From an uncultured Pelagibacteraceae bacterium (lineage in GTDB: Bacteria > Pseudomonadota > Alphaproteobacteria > Pelagibacterales > Pelagibacteraceae), in assembly GCA_902583345.1 (NCBI GenBank), contig CACHVT010000001.1:97426-161425 (forward strand): a DNA stretch of 64,000 nucleotides, read 5' to 3'. The notes beneath the pieces are model-generated. The model searched no databases, was not told the DNA's origin, and saw only the letters and a program-made list of their open reading frames with translations. This document shows positions 63,001-64,000 of this stretch, piece after piece. Position 1 is the stretch's first letter; each line of letters starts with the position of its first letter. The translations under genes were made by a program, and so were the position numbers.

Positions 63001-63137
63001 TCTACACTTGATTTATCACTCTCAATTGTAATTACTGGATCGTTAATAGAAACCTTGTCTCCTTTTTTAACCAAAATCTCTATAACTTCAACTTTTTCAA
63101 AATCTCCTATATCAGGAACAAGTAATATTTTATTCAT
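60087..63137 (-). CDS. aceE: N-terminal lipoyl domain fused to homodimeric pyruvate dehydrogenase E1 (AceE-type)
   Basis: [66 protein letters not shown] then AceE: [59 protein letters not shown]. Start set at MNKILLV. Confidence 0.92.
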   Translation of the reverse strand: [1016 protein letters not shown]

Positions 63138-63204
63138 TTTTATAGTTATAATTTTAACACATTTGAAGCCTTTTTTGGACAAGCTTTAATGTTATATTTT
63201 AAAT

Positions 63205-63321
63205 ATGTTAATAAATTTATTTAAAAAAATTATTAAAGGTGAATACAACCAAGATTTAGATGCTAAATTTTGGATACAGAAAATCTTGTTAAAGAAAAAT
63301 TTGAATTCTTTTAAGTATTAA
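63205..63321 (+). CDS. possible 38-aa small protein
   Basis: ATG...[38 protein letters not shown] fills an otherwise empty ~180-bp gap; stop overlaps thiolase stop. Confidence 0.25.
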   Translation: MLINLFKKIIKGEYNQDLDAKFWIQKILLKKNLNSFKY

Positions 63322-64000
63322 TCTTTTTCAATACACATAGATATTCCCATACCACCACCAATACATAAGGTTGTAAGTCCTTTTTTTGAGTCACTTTTAA
63401 TCATTTCATGAAGCAAGGTTACCAATATTCTAGCACCCGATGCTCCAATAGGATGACCTAATGCAATAGCTCCACCGTTTACATTAACTTTTTCTTTTGG
63501 AATTTTAAGCTCTTTAATTACTGCTAAGCTCTGGGCTGCAAATGCCTCATTAGACTCGACTAAATCTAAATCACTTATTGACCATCCTGCTTTTTTTAAA
63601 GCTTTGCTTGTTGCTGGTATAGGTCCAGTTCCCATTAAAGCTGGCTCAACTCCACAAGTGGCCCAAGAAATAATTTTAGCTAAAGGTTTTAAATTATACT
63701 TTTCTGCGTTTTTTCTATCCATTAATAGAACTGCTGCTGCTCCATCATTTACACCAGAAGAATTACCAGCAGTTACTGTTCCATTTTGTTTGAACACAGT
63801 TTTTAGTTTTGAAAGACTCTCCTCTGTAACATTAGATCGAGGATGCTCATCAGATACACTGGCACCATCAATTATTTCCTCTTTAAACTTTCCATTTTTT
63901 ATTGCATCTTGAACTTTTTGTTGAGATGAAACAGCAAATTCATCTTGTTCTTGTCTTGAAATTTTAAATTTTTCAGCAACATTCTCAGCTGTAATTCCCA
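63318..64000 (-). CDS. acetyl-CoA acetyltransferase/thiolase, N-terminus beyond window
   Basis: [66 protein letters not shown]; frame continues past the ORF-track GTG to the window edge. Confidence 0.93.
   Translation of the reverse strand, partial: GITAENVAEKFKISRQEQDEFAVSSQQKVQDAIKNGKFKEEIIDGASVSDEHPRSNVTEESLSKLKTVFKQNGTVTAGNSSGVNDGAAAVLLMDRKNAEKYNLKPLAKIISWATCGVEPALMGTGPIPATSKALKKAGWSISDLDLVESNEAFAAQSLAVIKELKIPKEKVNVNGGAIALGHPIGASGARILVTLLHEMIKSDSKKGLTTLCIGGGMGISMCIEKD

Overview
This is an AT-rich, extremely gene-dense alphaproteobacterial chromosome segment, most consistent with a SAR11/Pelagibacterales-type streamlined genome (assigned from gene order, composition and tiny intergenic gaps, not from a database search). 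I see no prophage, IS element, CRISPR array or rRNA. Most of the window is core: accD/folC, a his cluster, murA/hisD/infA, rpmH-rnpA-yidDC, argB/dapDE, truA/fmt/def, aroKB, cobST, gyrB, lepA/pheTS/rplT/rpmI/infC/thrS, gltBD, uppP, a PDH operon and the end of a thiolase. Four tRNAs (His, Phe, Thr, Ser) and about three proteins below the ORF-track cutoff were added by hand. The strongest second-look items are: (1) a pyruvate dehydrogenase operon in which the lipoyl domain sits at the N-terminus of an AceE-type E1 while the adjacent E2 has none; (2) tRNA-His only 4 nt upstream of the hisS start codon, so tRNA 3' processing should leave a near-leaderless hisS mRNA, and this tRNA also lacks the canonical G-1:C73 pair; (3) an adjacent histone-deacetylase-like plus SET-domain pair; (4) an ExoI / PD-(D/E)XK (MGME1-like) / RmuC trio next to trxA; (5) CobS/CobT-like AAA+/VWA genes with BolA and a J-domain protein but no cobalamin genes in view; (6) three enzymes whose usual zinc-ribbon cysteines are missing or altered; (7) all six long-ORF convergent protein junctions overlap, leaving no room for intrinsic terminators.
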